Of a DNA stretch of 64,000 nucleotides, positions 7,988-17,720 are shown piece after piece. Under the pieces are notes generated by a model. That model was not told where the DNA came from. It saw only the letters and a program-made list of their open reading frames with translations, and made no database searches. The DNA lies in the NCBI RefSeq assembly GCF_009909185.1, contig NZ_JAAAMV010000001.1:62001-126000 (forward strand), given 5' to 3'. Every line of letters starts with the position of its first letter. The stretch's first letter is position 1. The position numbers and the translations under genes are program-made. This DNA is from Paenibacillus glycinis. Lineage in GTDB: Bacteria; Bacillota; Bacilli; Paenibacillales; Paenibacillaceae.

Positions 7988-9985
7988 TCAGGCGAGCGCC
8001 GAATGATCGGCTTTTAACGTAGAGCTTCCGACTTGACCGAAAGGCGTCGGATTGCGAAGCACGGCATCGCGCGGGATAACGCCCGTCTCGAGTCTGGGTT
8101 CCGGTTCGGTCAATTCGCTGTTGATCCCGACGTACGTGTGCATATCGAGGTAAATGCAGGGCTGAAGATGAAGGACGCCGCCGTTCGTATGCGCCGGTTT
8201 CTCGGCGTCCACGATACGCTTGACGGTCGCGTACTCGCCAGCGGTTCGAATCTGATCGGGCTTCAAGAGCACGCAGAAGCTATAAGGTTCGCTCCCGAAC
8301 AAACGTTCCAGCAGAGCGGCGATCTCCGGATCTTCGGCGCATCGGATCCGATATTGTTCGACGATGATCGGCCGCGCGCCGGTAAATAGCCGGATCAGTT
8401 CCTCCAGGCCATCCCGGGTGCCGCGCTTGCCGTACAACGCCGGAGTGGCATGAATCAGCTGCCGCAGCTTATCCTCCGGCCAATGCTCGTCATACGCGAT
8501 CGCCAGCCACGAGGCCAGCCATCGCAGGAAATCCCCGCCGACGCTGTCGGCGTCGAACCAGCGGGCGATCCCGTCGATCTGCCGTTCGGAGCTCGTCATC
8601 ATCGCTTCGAAGATCGACAAATACCGTTCCAGAAAATCTCGGCTTTTCTCCTCTTCTTGGTATACCGCCGGCAAGTAGCGCAAATAGGAGATTCGAGGAA
8701 AGACGGCCTGAACGCTTCGTACGCGAGGGGATTCGTTTTCGCTTCCGACTAACGCGAGCTTGACCCGGAGGTATCGTTCCTTGCTTCGCAGGATCAGCAT
8801 CTGCTTCGGGTTGATTTGCGGCTTGGACCAATCCGTCCTCGCCTCGACGTCGTCGATTTCTTCGTCGTCCGTTACGTACGACACTTCGATCTGCGTATTG
8901 GGCGGAAGATCCGCATCCACGACCAGCTTATGCCAGAACGATCTCGACTCGGTCTTGTCGAACGCCTTCGAATAATAAGTGCCGGTCGCGAGCGGATTGC
9001 CCGGTGCTCTATGCAGCACTTCGGTCAACAATAGCACGGTAATCTTGCCGGCTTCCCGGTCCAGGACGTACAGCCTCTTCTCGTCGTCTGCCCTTATGCG
9101 ATCCGCGTTCCCTTGATAAGCTGCCAGCGCTTCCGGCTGCTCGCCGTTCGGCGAGAGCTTGAAGATCGATCGGTCATCGTCCTGCCCGAGCAGCTTCCGG
9201 CTTTCGCCCAAGTAGAGGAAGCCTTCGGCGTCGACGTCCATGGCGGTCGGGGATTGCAACGGCGGGAGGTCGAAGGAGGAAGCGAGTTCGCCCTGCGCGA
9301 AGGCCAGCATCTGCCGAGCCTGCAGGTCCAACGCGTACAGCGTGCCGTTCGCGGATACGGATATCGCGGCAGGCTGTTTGCCTCCGAGCTCCGAGACCCC
9401 GATCTCGGTGCGGAACCTCCCGTGTCCATCGAATTCGACGACGCGGCAGCGCCCGGCATCGAGCGCGTATATCAATCCGTCGGCATTCGTTTCGATCTGA
9501 TCCGGTTGGAAGCTTACCCCTGCGGCAACGCGTAACGGCCTCCCGTCGGAATCTTCCCGATCGCCGACGCGCCAAGTGAGCTGCCCGTTCAGCTCCGCGA
9601 AATGAAGCAGCCGATGGGAACCGGCGCGATCCGCCACGATAATGCCGCCGCAAGCGTACGCGATGGATGTCGGAGACGCGCAGTAACTCCTCAAACTGAC
9701 GAATTCCTCATACCGGGAGTCGATCGAATCATAGCGATAGATCACGCTCGCGACCGCGTCCAGGATGTAGAGCGTCCGGCATGGACCGATCGCAAAATCG
9801 GCGAACGCGGTACCGCGCGGCAGCGCCTTTGCTTCTATGATGTCGCCTTGCAAATATTGATTCATCGTTCGAAGCGACAATTGGTCTTGGCCGCGGACGT
9901 CGACGTTGATCCTCAGCCCTTCTTCCCAGGCCGCGCGATGATTGATCGTGAGCGAGGTGAATTCGGATTGTTCATTCGTGGCCAT
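7988..9985 (-). CDS. eCIS baseplate protein: NHL-type beta-propeller fused to phage tail protein I domain
   Basis: I chose the ATG at 9985 (MATNEQSEF), preceded by GGAGG-TTGCC, over the longer frame, giving 665 residues. The N-terminal part (about 30-320) contains repeated blades such as IALDAGRCRVVEFDGHGRF and LYLGESRKLLG, the pattern of NHL beta-propellers. The C-terminal part (about 440-640) is a tail protein I/TIGR02242-like domain, beginning RYLPAVYQEEEKSRDFLERY and including LRWLASWLAIAYDE and YGKRGTRDGLEEL. In phages protein I links baseplate wedges to fibres, which suits the two fibre-like genes immediately downstream. It overlaps the upstream gene by 14 nt. The propeller may bind glycans or protein partners (inference). 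Confidence 0.87.
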   Translation of the reverse strand: MATNEQSEFTSLTINHRAAWEEGLRINVDVRGQDQLSLRTMNQYLQGDIIEAKALPRGTAFADFAIGPCRTLYILDAVASVIYRYDSIDSRYEEFVSLRSYCASPTSIAYACGGIIVADRAGSHRLLHFAELNGQLTWRVGDREDSDGRPLRVAAGVSFQPDQIETNADGLIYALDAGRCRVVEFDGHGRFRTEIGVSELGGKQPAAISVSANGTLYALDLQARQMLAFAQGELASSFDLPPLQSPTAMDVDAEGFLYLGESRKLLGQDDDRSIFKLSPNGEQPEALAAYQGNADRIRADDEKRLYVLDREAGKITVLLLTEVLHRAPGNPLATGTYYSKAFDKTESRSFWHKLVVDADLPPNTQIEVSYVTDDEEIDDVEARTDWSKPQINPKQMLILRSKERYLRVKLALVGSENESPRVRSVQAVFPRISYLRYLPAVYQEEEKSRDFLERYLSIFEAMMTSSERQIDGIARWFDADSVGGDFLRWLASWLAIAYDEHWPEDKLRQLIHATPALYGKRGTRDGLEELIRLFTGARPIIVEQYRIRCAEDPEIAALLERLFGSEPYSFCVLLKPDQIRTAGEYATVKRIVDAEKPAHTNGGVLHLQPCIYLDMHTYVGINSELTEPEPRLETGVIPRDAVLRNPTPFGQVGSSTLKADHSALA

Positions 9986-11957
9986 GGCAACCTCCGCGCG
10001 GTTCGCAATCCGCATCCGCCGTTATAATGTCGATACGATGGGCTTCGGAATAGACAAGACCGTGCGGCGGTATGAAGACGCTGCCTTCCGCATCTTGCCG
10101 GATCCCTTTCCCGGAAGCGGCGATGCGGACGCGATGCACGCGATCGACGCCCGGACTGCGCTTGACGACATCGTAAATTTCGGACACGTAAATCGGCCGG
10201 CCGAAGGGCCAGCCCGTTCCGTCGTTCCCGCCGATCAAAGGATGCAAGTAATGGAGAAGCGCATCGATCGCTTTTTGCTTCGTTGCCGCGGCATCGTAAC
10301 CGGATTGCACCTCGATGTCCGCTTCGACGGACGCTTTCGCGTAATCCGGCGCCACGACCCGCAGCCTTGTCGTGAGCAGACGATGCGGATGAAGATGCCG
10401 GCAAACCGTGCTTAGAAATCCCGGGCTTGGTACCGGGTTCGCAGACTCTCCGTAGGGGACGACGACGACCATGACGACGCCGGGGGCGGGTTTGCCGTCC
10501 CGATCTTGCAGCGGTATCGCTTTCGCGCGGGCCACCCTCAAGCCCGGCGTAGACAACGCCATCGCTTCATAATCTTCGGACGTGGCTGCGCTGTGCGCGC
10601 TCTGCAGCTGTTTGCGCGTTCGAACTTGTGCTTGCTCAATCGTTTCTTGCGGTGCGCCGCCCGCGGCCGGAAGCCAATTGGTCAGCTCAAGCGCGTCAAA
10701 TGCAGAAGTCGTGTCGACCCATCGCGTTATGGCAGCGGCGCCGACATTTCCTTTGACGCCCATCGTGGTTTGGTAACATGCGGCCTTAATCGTGATGGCG
10801 TCCTTCGGGTGCGCCGGCTGAGGAATGGCGCCGTTCACTCCGTCTCCGAACAGGATCCGGCCGGAATCCGGCAAGAGGAGATAATGTTTATCAGTCGGCC
10901 TCGAGGCATCCAGCGTATCGACGCGCTTCCATTCGATCCATTCCGTGCCCGTATCCGTTTTCTCTTCCACGAGCAGATGCAAGGATTCCGGCAGGACGGG
11001 AAATCGCGTCAGATCGAAATACTGCTCCGGCAGTCCGTTCGAGCTGCCGACAGGCTCATCCTTCACCGTCGCGCGCTGGACGACGGGCACCGTGTTGAGC
11101 AGAATGCGCTCGAGCTTGGGCGGGAGTTCATAGCCCGCCTGCTTTACCGTCGCGCGGATCCAATAGAGCTCCTCATCGATCGTGCCGATCTTGCGGTTAA
11201 GCGCGTCAGCCGGCGCCGTGAAAATCACGCTGCCGCTGAAAGTCAGCCGCAACGTCTCATCCGCGTCCATGACAAGCGGCAGCCAGGATCCGCCGGCTGC
11301 TGCCGAATAATATTCCCATGCGATCTCTGCGGACGGGCGAATCCAAAGACACCGGTCGTCCGCCGCGACCGGGTTCCCGGCAACGGGGTAGCGGTCGAAT
11401 AATTCGAATGCGATCGGAATTCGCTCGCCGGCGGGGAACGGTCGATCGAAGCCGAGATACAGCCTGCTGCCCGCTTCCGCCTTCTTCCCGAACGCAGCGA
11501 AATGCATGCCGGCGCGGATATTCGCCTCGGAATAATCGGCGACGCCCGCCCTCGGCATGCTGATGATTTTACGCAGCTTTACGGCGGTTGCCAGGAGCGG
11601 CGCTTCCGTCTCGAACGCCACGTCCCCTTCGCGATTCGTGACAGAGGTATGGGCCGGAATGAGCACGGAAGCATCGCTGCCGGGTCGGTGCGAGACCGTG
11701 ATTTGCGCCGAAGCGGGCTTCGCGGCCGACGGTTGCTGACCGAGCAGCTTTAGAAACTTCAGTTCGTTGTCGCTGCGGATTTGGTCCAAATAATAATGCT
11801 GTTGCTCCGTCAGCCAAGCAAACAGCTCGATCAACGTGATGCCGGGGTCATGGGCATTATGATCCGTCCAGACGGGGGCTTGCCGCGGTATCCGCTTGAT
11901 TGCGTCTTCTACGAGCTGCGCGTACGTTCGATCATCCAATTTCGGCAAAGGCAACAT
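9972..11957 (-). CDS. eCIS baseplate assembly protein, gpJ-like (TIGR02243 type)
   Basis: This 661-residue protein belongs to the putative baseplate assembly family related to phage gpJ and Afp11/12. It starts MLPLPKLDDRTYAQLVEDA and has HDPGITLIELFAWLTEQQ near residue 40. It ends in the gpJ-like core, with FGDGVNG-IPQ, STPGLRVARAKAIP and HPLIGGNDGTGWPFGRPIYVSEIYDVV. Such proteins form wedges around the spike. It starts 16 nt after the 1078-residue paralogue, with which it shares the GNDG/GKDGRGW-FG block. Two gpJ-like genes in tandem are normal for eCIS. Confidence 0.9.
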   Translation of the reverse strand: MLPLPKLDDRTYAQLVEDAIKRIPRQAPVWTDHNAHDPGITLIELFAWLTEQQHYYLDQIRSDNELKFLKLLGQQPSAAKPASAQITVSHRPGSDASVLIPAHTSVTNREGDVAFETEAPLLATAVKLRKIISMPRAGVADYSEANIRAGMHFAAFGKKAEAGSRLYLGFDRPFPAGERIPIAFELFDRYPVAGNPVAADDRCLWIRPSAEIAWEYYSAAAGGSWLPLVMDADETLRLTFSGSVIFTAPADALNRKIGTIDEELYWIRATVKQAGYELPPKLERILLNTVPVVQRATVKDEPVGSSNGLPEQYFDLTRFPVLPESLHLLVEEKTDTGTEWIEWKRVDTLDASRPTDKHYLLLPDSGRILFGDGVNGAIPQPAHPKDAITIKAACYQTTMGVKGNVGAAAITRWVDTTSAFDALELTNWLPAAGGAPQETIEQAQVRTRKQLQSAHSAATSEDYEAMALSTPGLRVARAKAIPLQDRDGKPAPGVVMVVVVPYGESANPVPSPGFLSTVCRHLHPHRLLTTRLRVVAPDYAKASVEADIEVQSGYDAAATKQKAIDALLHYLHPLIGGNDGTGWPFGRPIYVSEIYDVVKRSPGVDRVHRVRIAASGKGIRQDAEGSVFIPPHGLVYSEAHRIDIITADADCEPRGGCHGHE

Positions 11958-11973
11958 GAACCCGCCCCCCTTC

Positions 11974-14900
11974 CTATCTATCCCAAGCGCGTATAGCCAA
12001 ACCGGAGACGACCAGCTTGTGATCCCCGCTATAGATCAGCATGTATGGCACGGAACGAATGTCCGCGGACGTGTTCGGCGTCACGCGAATCGTCGATTCG
12101 CTCGCGGGATCGCGAATCGTCATCGCAAGTCCTTCGACATGGTCGACGTTCCGATCCGCTTCGAACAAAGCATACAACTCGCTCAGACATGGCAGTTCCC
12201 CGAAATCCCAACCGCGTCCGTCCTTCCCGCCTGTCAAAGGATGCAAATAAGCGGTTAGCTTCCGGTACGCTTCCGTCTCGACCGCCGGCATCGCGTCGAA
12301 CGAGCTTGCGATCAGCTCGGCGGATACGGATACTTCCGCGTACACCGGCCCGAATACTTTGATATGCCTCGGATAGGCGGCAACGTTCGCGGCGCGGCTC
12401 CTCAGATACGCTTCGGCTTGCTGCCTTAACGGAGGCGCGGGCACGGGCTTCGCGTCGCTGCTCTGCGGCACGATAAGGACGGTTACCCACCCGCTATCCC
12501 GTTCGCCTTTGTCGTTGAAGTTCGGCAAGCACTTCGCCCTGGCGATGCCCCGGGATGCTTGCAGCGCCAGCTGCTCGTAATCGGCGGCGGTAACGGCGCG
12601 GTTGCGGGTTCTAATCAAGAGCGGCCCGCGTTCCAGCGCATGGCCGAGCGGCTCCGTGTCATAACCGCAATCGTAAGCATAAGGATTGCTCGCGCCATCG
12701 ACGTAAGCGATCGAGGTTCGCATGATTCTGAGCTCGCCGGCTCCGATATTACCGGCGCCGCCTCCGCCCGCTTGATAGTCGGCGGCGATGTTGTCCGAGC
12801 CGATCGGCGGTACTTTGCCATGGATGCCATCGCCGAATTGCACCGTTCCGAACGTTCTGTCGATCTCGTAATGGCGGCCGTCGCCGTCCGATTCCAGCAG
12901 GTTTTCAACCGCCGTCCAACGAACCCAGAACGCCGTCGTCACGCCGGCATCGTCTTTCTCCTCGCGCACGACGACGTTGCGGTCTTCTCGGAGCGCGGCT
13001 TGCTCCTCCTCCGATAAAACGCCGAGCTCGTCAACGAAGAGTTGCTCGGCCAGCACAGGATATTTGGTCAACGCATAGGTAGACGAGGCCAGGCCGAGGC
13101 CGGAACCGACAATTTCGTTCGCGATACTCTCCGAATGGGAGGCCATCGTCGTGTTGAGGAAGATTCCGTTCAAGAGCGGCGACGGGATCAGTCTTCCGCC
13201 GGCCGCGGCGGAGAAGCGCGGGTCGAACAGCACGAAGCCCTTGCACGGATCGGGGCCGCAACCGCATCCGCATCCGCAAGCTTCGTCTTTCTTCGCGTTC
13301 GCGGAATGCCTTGGGACGATCGAGTCGGCAGGCATGCCGTTCAGCGATTCGATCGGCTGGAACCGGTCTTTGACGTCGACTGCGCGTATCCAATAATACG
13401 AAGTCCCGAATAACGAATCGGGTATCGCGAAGTCCGGAGCGCCGACGAACGCCACGCAACCGCTCTGCGTCAGATGGCGCGTGTCGTCCCGCACCTCCAT
13501 TCTCGTCCAACCTCTCTTCGCTCCGCTTGCCCGGTAATACTCCCACTCGAGCCGCGGGAATGCGGTTTCGCTATACTCCTGATCCTGCACGCGAAAATAG
13601 ACGCTGATCGGCCCCTTGAGCGGAGGCTGATCGAATCCGAGATACAGCGCGGGATGTTCGTCGGCGAGTCGGTTAAAGGGCTGAATCGGCCGAGCGCCCG
13701 AACCGATCTCGGCTGTACGGTCGCGGTACTGCAAATTGTTGCAGGTGACGACTCGTTGCGCGGGCTTGCTTTTAAGCTCGTATTTGATTTTCACGTCGCT
13801 GATGTTGGGGACGTAGAATTGAGGTTGAGGCTCGTATCGAGTAACCACTTCCCTGCCGTAATTGCCGCTGGCGATCCTGCACCGGATCCAATAGCTCGAT
13901 TGCCCTTGCACGACGGTCTCGGACATGGAGCTTGGAATCGTAAAGGTCAGCGTGACGGGTCTGCCGGACGGCCCCGTCTCTTCGGCCGTGATCCAGAAAT
14001 GTTCATCGAAATTCCCTAAACGCATCCATCCTTGCCCGTTCCAATACTCCCAGGAGAGCTGCGCGGTTACGGGCATTGTTGCGGCTGTCGTTGCCGTAGT
14101 CATTGCAGTCGTTGCTGTTGTTTCTGTTGCTGCTGCCGTAACGATTTCGGGCGGGACGAGTGTCGACCAGTCTTCATGCTTCAACGTGAAGCTGAGCGTG
14201 ATCGCGGCACCTTTTTTGGAGAAAGCTTCTTTGCTGGACAAGTAAAACGTATCGTACAGCCGGGGCGTAAGTCCGAACGGATGATAGTCGTTTTTGTCGA
14301 CATTCTGCGGAACGTTGTTCGCAAACGCCATGTCGGGATGCGGAAGCTCGTTGGACATCGTTATCGCGAGCGTATCGAACTGAACGAGCTCGGCTTCCTT
14401 GATTCGGTTCGGCTGCACAAGCGCGCGAATCCAACGGTTTTGAAGTCCGTTTACCGCCGTCTCGGCAATGCCGGTCAACGTTGTCGTATCGATCTCGATA
14501 CAATCGTTTACGAATTGCGTTTTTATTGCGCTCCAACCGTCCTCCGTATCCGTACTGCTGCAGTGCCATTGCACGGTTTGAGATTGCGCCAAGAGCGCTA
14601 AATGCCGCGCGGCGTCGGGATTGGTTCCGATGAATGCCAGCTTGATATTGGCTTTCGAAGCGATATTGAACAACTCGGCATGACCGATATACAACGCATG
14701 CGCTTGCAGATTCGACACCGAGAATAACTCGAACGGGAACCCGGAATGCGCGCCTAGCAGTGCCGATCCGGCTTCGGCGAGTCTGTCATGCTCGGGGAAA
14801 TAGGTCATCGCTTTCATCAGCTTGGCGGGCGTCGCCGCGATCGTTCGTTCCGTCTCGAACACGATCGGTTTCCCTCCGCCGGGCGGCTGCGCGGCGACTT

Positions 14901-15210
14901 GACTGCGCGAAGGAACCGTAACGGGATCGACGGCTCCCGAACTTAGCGCGAACGTTACCGGTCCTCGCGCCTGACTCGCCGGGAGCAGCTTGATTCCGAG
15001 CCGATTCAGGAAAGCGACGAAGTTTTTGTCCGGCACCCGATTGAGACGTCCCAGGATTCCCCCGTACATCCTAGCGAATATATCCATTACCGCGGTACCG
15101 GTATCCTGGTCCGAATCCGGTTTCCATTCGGGCGTGAAGAAAGGAGCCAGTTCCCGCATTTCCTTGAAGATCGCGTCCACGTCTCTTGCATCGATTAACG
15201 GAGCTTTCAT
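11974..15210 (-). CDS. eCIS large baseplate assembly protein, gpJ-like, with Cys-Gly and Thr-Ala insertions
   Basis: This 1078-residue protein is the larger of two gpJ/TIGR02243-type wedge proteins. Family features include DIFARMYGGILGRLNRVPDKN near the N-terminus, FGDGIHGKVPPIG at about 810 and GGKDGRGWDFGELPCLSELY near 1000. Two unusual insertions are visible. One is a Thr/Ala-rich low-complexity stretch at about residues 356-379, with trinucleotide-like DNA. The other is a Cys cluster CGCGCGCGPDPC at residues 645-656, with five Cys in twelve residues, which could bind metal. It lies 27 nt downstream of the gp25-like gene. Confidence 0.9.
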   Translation of the reverse strand: MKAPLIDARDVDAIFKEMRELAPFFTPEWKPDSDQDTGTAVMDIFARMYGGILGRLNRVPDKNFVAFLNRLGIKLLPASQARGPVTFALSSGAVDPVTVPSRSQVAAQPPGGGKPIVFETERTIAATPAKLMKAMTYFPEHDRLAEAGSALLGAHSGFPFELFSVSNLQAHALYIGHAELFNIASKANIKLAFIGTNPDAARHLALLAQSQTVQWHCSSTDTEDGWSAIKTQFVNDCIEIDTTTLTGIAETAVNGLQNRWIRALVQPNRIKEAELVQFDTLAITMSNELPHPDMAFANNVPQNVDKNDYHPFGLTPRLYDTFYLSSKEAFSKKGAAITLSFTLKHEDWSTLVPPEIVTAAATETTATTAMTTATTAATMPVTAQLSWEYWNGQGWMRLGNFDEHFWITAEETGPSGRPVTLTFTIPSSMSETVVQGQSSYWIRCRIASGNYGREVVTRYEPQPQFYVPNISDVKIKYELKSKPAQRVVTCNNLQYRDRTAEIGSGARPIQPFNRLADEHPALYLGFDQPPLKGPISVYFRVQDQEYSETAFPRLEWEYYRASGAKRGWTRMEVRDDTRHLTQSGCVAFVGAPDFAIPDSLFGTSYYWIRAVDVKDRFQPIESLNGMPADSIVPRHSANAKKDEACGCGCGCGPDPCKGFVLFDPRFSAAAGGRLIPSPLLNGIFLNTTMASHSESIANEIVGSGLGLASSTYALTKYPVLAEQLFVDELGVLSEEEQAALREDRNVVVREEKDDAGVTTAFWVRWTAVENLLESDGDGRHYEIDRTFGTVQFGDGIHGKVPPIGSDNIAADYQAGGGGAGNIGAGELRIMRTSIAYVDGASNPYAYDCGYDTEPLGHALERGPLLIRTRNRAVTAADYEQLALQASRGIARAKCLPNFNDKGERDSGWVTVLIVPQSSDAKPVPAPPLRQQAEAYLRSRAANVAAYPRHIKVFGPVYAEVSVSAELIASSFDAMPAVETEAYRKLTAYLHPLTGGKDGRGWDFGELPCLSELYALFEADRNVDHVEGLAMTIRDPASESTIRVTPNTSADIRSVPYMLIYSGDHKLVVSGLAIRAWDR

Positions 15211-15237
15211 GGCTTCACCACCGGAACGAAAAGTCGT

Positions 15238-15639
15238 TCAACCCTCTCTCAAATAAAACGGGAACACAAGATTGCCGGGCTGATTCGTGGCGCGCACGAC
15301 ATACTGGATGTCGATCAGGAGTTTCCCGAGCGAGATCTCGATCGGATCCTCCGACACGGTTACTTTCGTCACCGCGATTCGGGACTCCCAGCGCGCAAGC
15401 GCATCGCGGACGCTCGATTCCATCAAGCCGATCGTCGCCGTATTCAGCGCAGCAAACACGTAATCGTGAATGCCGCAGCCGAAATCCGGACGCATGACGC
15501 GTTCGCCTTTGACCGTAAACAAAATGATGCGGATCGCCTGTTCGATGTCCTGCTCATGGGAAGACATGGCGATGACGCCCGAAGAACCGTTCACGATCAC
15601 GGGGAAGAGCCAACCGACGCCCAGAAAATCGTTTGCCAT
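15238..15639 (-). CDS. GPW/gp25-like baseplate protein
   Basis: This small baseplate wedge protein belongs to the GPW/gp25 family (T4 gp25, Afp9-like), which helps trigger sheath contraction in contractile tails. I chose the ATG at 15639 (MANDFLGVGW), preceded by AAGGGGGAG with a 7-nt gap, giving 133 residues. The longer open frame upstream has a low-quality Arg-rich N-terminus that overlaps the PAAR gene. Family features are IRIILFTVKGERVMRPDFGCG, then FAALN and a helix leading to RIAVTKV. It sits 14 nt after the PAAR gene. Confidence 0.93.
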   Translation of the reverse strand: MANDFLGVGWLFPVIVNGSSGVIAMSSHEQDIEQAIRIILFTVKGERVMRPDFGCGIHDYVFAALNTATIGLMESSVRDALARWESRIAVTKVTVSEDPIEISLGKLLIDIQYVVRATNQPGNLVFPFYLREG

Positions 15640-15653
15640 ATTCGAACTCCCCC

Positions 15654-15944
15654 TTATCCAATCATCACGTTCGGCGCTCCGGACACGATCGCATTCGGAG
15701 GGCCTCCTTCTACGATCGTATCTCCAAGCCGGGCAGCCGGCATCGCGTTGATGAATACCGTCGCGCTCCCCATCGCGACGACGCCGCCGCCATGAGGATT
15801 CGGCGTGGCAAGCGGGCAAACGTGCGGGTCCGACGCCGCGCGCCATGCGGGCATTCCTCCGATGAACACGTTCGCGCTTCCCGGTCCCGGGCCGAGCGGC
15901 GATCCGTGACTCGTCATGTCTCCGGCTCTCGCGGCAGGCGGCAT
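15654..15944 (-). CDS. PAAR-domain spike tip protein
   Basis: This 96-residue protein is expected to cap the gpV-like spike as a sharpened tip. PAAR features are PPAARAGDMTSHG at the N-terminus, then G-x-NVFIGGMPAWR, HVCP and STVFIN-like AMPAARLGDTI. Conserved His and Cys would coordinate the tip metal. The start at 15944 follows TTAGGAGGGAAGAAC, better than the upstream in-frame codon at 15974. It lies 39 nt downstream of the gpV-like spike gene, as expected for interacting products. Confidence 0.93.
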   Translation of the reverse strand: MPPAARAGDMTSHGSPLGPGPGSANVFIGGMPAWRAASDPHVCPLATPNPHGGGVVAMGSATVFINAMPAARLGDTIVEGGPPNAIVSGAPNVMIG

Positions 15945-15983
15945 GTTCTTCCCTCCTAAGACTACTTCGTTCACGTCATGATT

Positions 15984-16634
15984 TTAATTGATATTCACCA
16001 TGGCGCCCTGAATCGTGACCGTCGCTCCCGCCTTGATCGTCAGCATGGCATCCGCGTCGATCTCGATCGTCCTCGACTTCAAGACCAGCTTCAAGCCGCT
16101 TTCCATCCGGATCTCGTTCTTAACGGAATCGATCACGATTTTGTTGGAGCCCGTATGATCGACAATCTCGATATTCTCGGAACCGGACGTATCGTCCATG
16201 ACGATCCGATGACCCGATCTCGTCTGCAGCGTCACTTTCTCGTGGCCGCGCTTGTCGTCGAATTCGAGCTCGTGTCCGCTTCGGGACTTGATTTTGCGAA
16301 TATCGTTTTTTCCGTCCGCGTTCGCGCCCGGCGGGTTGTCTTGCCCGTTCCAGAAGGCGCCGATCACGTAAGGGTGGTCGATATTGCCCATCTCGAAAGC
16401 AACGAGCACCTCGTCCCCGACTTCCGGGATAAAATAGCAGCCGCGGTCCTTGCCGGCCATCGGCGTCGCCACTCTTGCCCAATGGCTCTCGTCCTCGCTG
16501 CCGCGCCACGGAAATCGGAGCTTTACGCGTCCCATATGCTCGGGATCCTGATTGTTCGTGACGATCGCGTTGGCGACGCCCTGCACCTGCTCTCCGTTCC
16601 GGTCTCCGGGCTGCATCAGATCCAATAAACTCAT
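15984..16634 (-). CDS. gpV/VgrG-like spike protein (baseplate assembly protein V)
   Basis: This 216-residue central spike protein is Afp8/gpV-like. The N-terminal OB-fold part has NQDPEHMGRVKLRFPW and WARVATPMAG, then YFIPEVGDEVLVAFE and HPYVIGAFWNGQDNPP. These are hallmark motifs shared with the T4 gp5/VgrG core. The C-terminal half is an alternating hydrophobic/polar beta-helix (HRIVMDD, NIEIVD, NKIVIDS, KLVLKS, TIEIDA). It overlaps the upstream gpD-like gene by four bases (ATGA). In T6SS VgrG these two halves are fused, so this adjacent pair is the split version. Confidence 0.95.
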   Translation of the reverse strand: MSLLDLMQPGDRNGEQVQGVANAIVTNNQDPEHMGRVKLRFPWRGSEDESHWARVATPMAGKDRGCYFIPEVGDEVLVAFEMGNIDHPYVIGAFWNGQDNPPGANADGKNDIRKIKSRSGHELEFDDKRGHEKVTLQTRSGHRIVMDDTSGSENIEIVDHTGSNKIVIDSVKNEIRMESGLKLVLKSRTIEIDADAMLTIKAGATVTIQGAMVNIN

Positions 16635-17716
16635 AGCGCATTCTCCTTGACGTGGAAAGTCGTCGTATAACCGGAGCCGCCTATCGTATGGGTGCTCTTC
16701 TCGATGTAGTAGGCTTTGCTGAACCGCTTGCCGAGACCGTCCAGTTCGATTCGTTTGCCCGGCTGTATGTCCGGAATGCCGATCGACTCCGCGCTGCCTT
16801 TGATCAGTCCTTCCGCATGCTGGTTCAGAATCGACCTCGCCAGCTGATCGGCTTCCTGCTGCGAGAAGACGGGATAGCGCGCGTTCTCGCTTATTTTCTC
16901 GGACGAGGAGGAGGAGATGAGCTCCCCGCCGCTTTTCTCCTTGGAGTGGGACTGCTTGCCCGCTTCGTCTCCGACGCGCGCCGTCCCCACGATTTCTTTT
17001 TTGGCTTTGGGATCCCAGCCCCGCACTTCGACTTCTTCCACTTGCCCGGCGAAGTTGAGCTCCGGCTGGAAGCTGATCAACGTTTTATGCCATTCGAGCT
17101 TCACGACCGGTGCGCTGTCCAGTGCCGGCGCGCGGAAAGTAAGGGTGTCCCCGAACACGAAAAACTCGAAGTAGTTTTTCTGCGCGAACGACTGAATCAG
17201 CTGAAAGTCGTTTTTGCCGGCGTCTTTGGTGATTTTCGGATAGGGCACTTTCGTGTCCTCGACGGCGCTCTTCAGTCGATATTCCGCAGCGAGCGCGGCG
17301 ACGACGTCGCTGTGCTTCATGTTGTTCCACGACCGGGGCTCCTTCTTCTGCATGAGCTTGTTCGAGAGGTCGAGTCCGCTCACTTCCAGCTGCGGAGCGC
17401 CGCTCGCGGGGAATTTGACCGTCATGGAAGTAACCATGCCGACGAGCATGAGCTTGAGCTTGCCGGCGTAGCCCATTCGAATCGTCAATCGTTTGGTCGC
17501 GGGCAAGAACAGATCCATCCACTTCATGTCGCCCGCGATCGCATCGAACGCATGGTCGATCGTAAACGAGAAATGATCCGCTTCGTCAAGCGATTGATCG
17601 ACGGTTACGCCGGAGATGATCATGCCTTCCCGAATCAAGTTCCGGCCTTCGACCTCGATCTCGAATACCGGCGCATAAAAATGGCCGTAATCTTTGTCCA
17701 ACTGCGCGAAATCCAT
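16631..17716 (-). CDS. Phage late control gene D-like baseplate hub protein
   Basis: This 361-residue hub protein is gpD/T4 gp27-like and forms the N-terminal half of a split VgrG. Visible features are an N-terminal beta region (YAPVFEIEVEGRNLI), DLSNKLMQKKEPRSWNNMKHSDVVAALA, FQLIQSFAQKNYFEFFVFGDTLTF and a C-terminal YYIEKSTHTIGGSGYTTTFHV. The hub attaches the spike to the tube. It is translationally coupled to the gpV-like gene by a 4-nt overlap and lies 4 nt after the LysM gene. Confidence 0.93.
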   Translation of the reverse strand: MDFAQLDKDYGHFYAPVFEIEVEGRNLIREGMIISGVTVDQSLDEADHFSFTIDHAFDAIAGDMKWMDLFLPATKRLTIRMGYAGKLKLMLVGMVTSMTVKFPASGAPQLEVSGLDLSNKLMQKKEPRSWNNMKHSDVVAALAAEYRLKSAVEDTKVPYPKITKDAGKNDFQLIQSFAQKNYFEFFVFGDTLTFRAPALDSAPVVKLEWHKTLISFQPELNFAGQVEEVEVRGWDPKAKKEIVGTARVGDEAGKQSHSKEKSGGELISSSSSEKISENARYPVFSQQEADQLARSILNQHAEGLIKGSAESIGIPDIQPGKRIELDGLGKRFSKAYYIEKSTHTIGGSGYTTTFHVKENAL

Positions 17717-17720
17717 GCGA

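Noticed and set aside
14069..14150. Possible CRISPR or tandem repeat array
   Set aside because: The repetition is of Thr/Ala codons inside a baseplate gene; units are too short and have no spacers.
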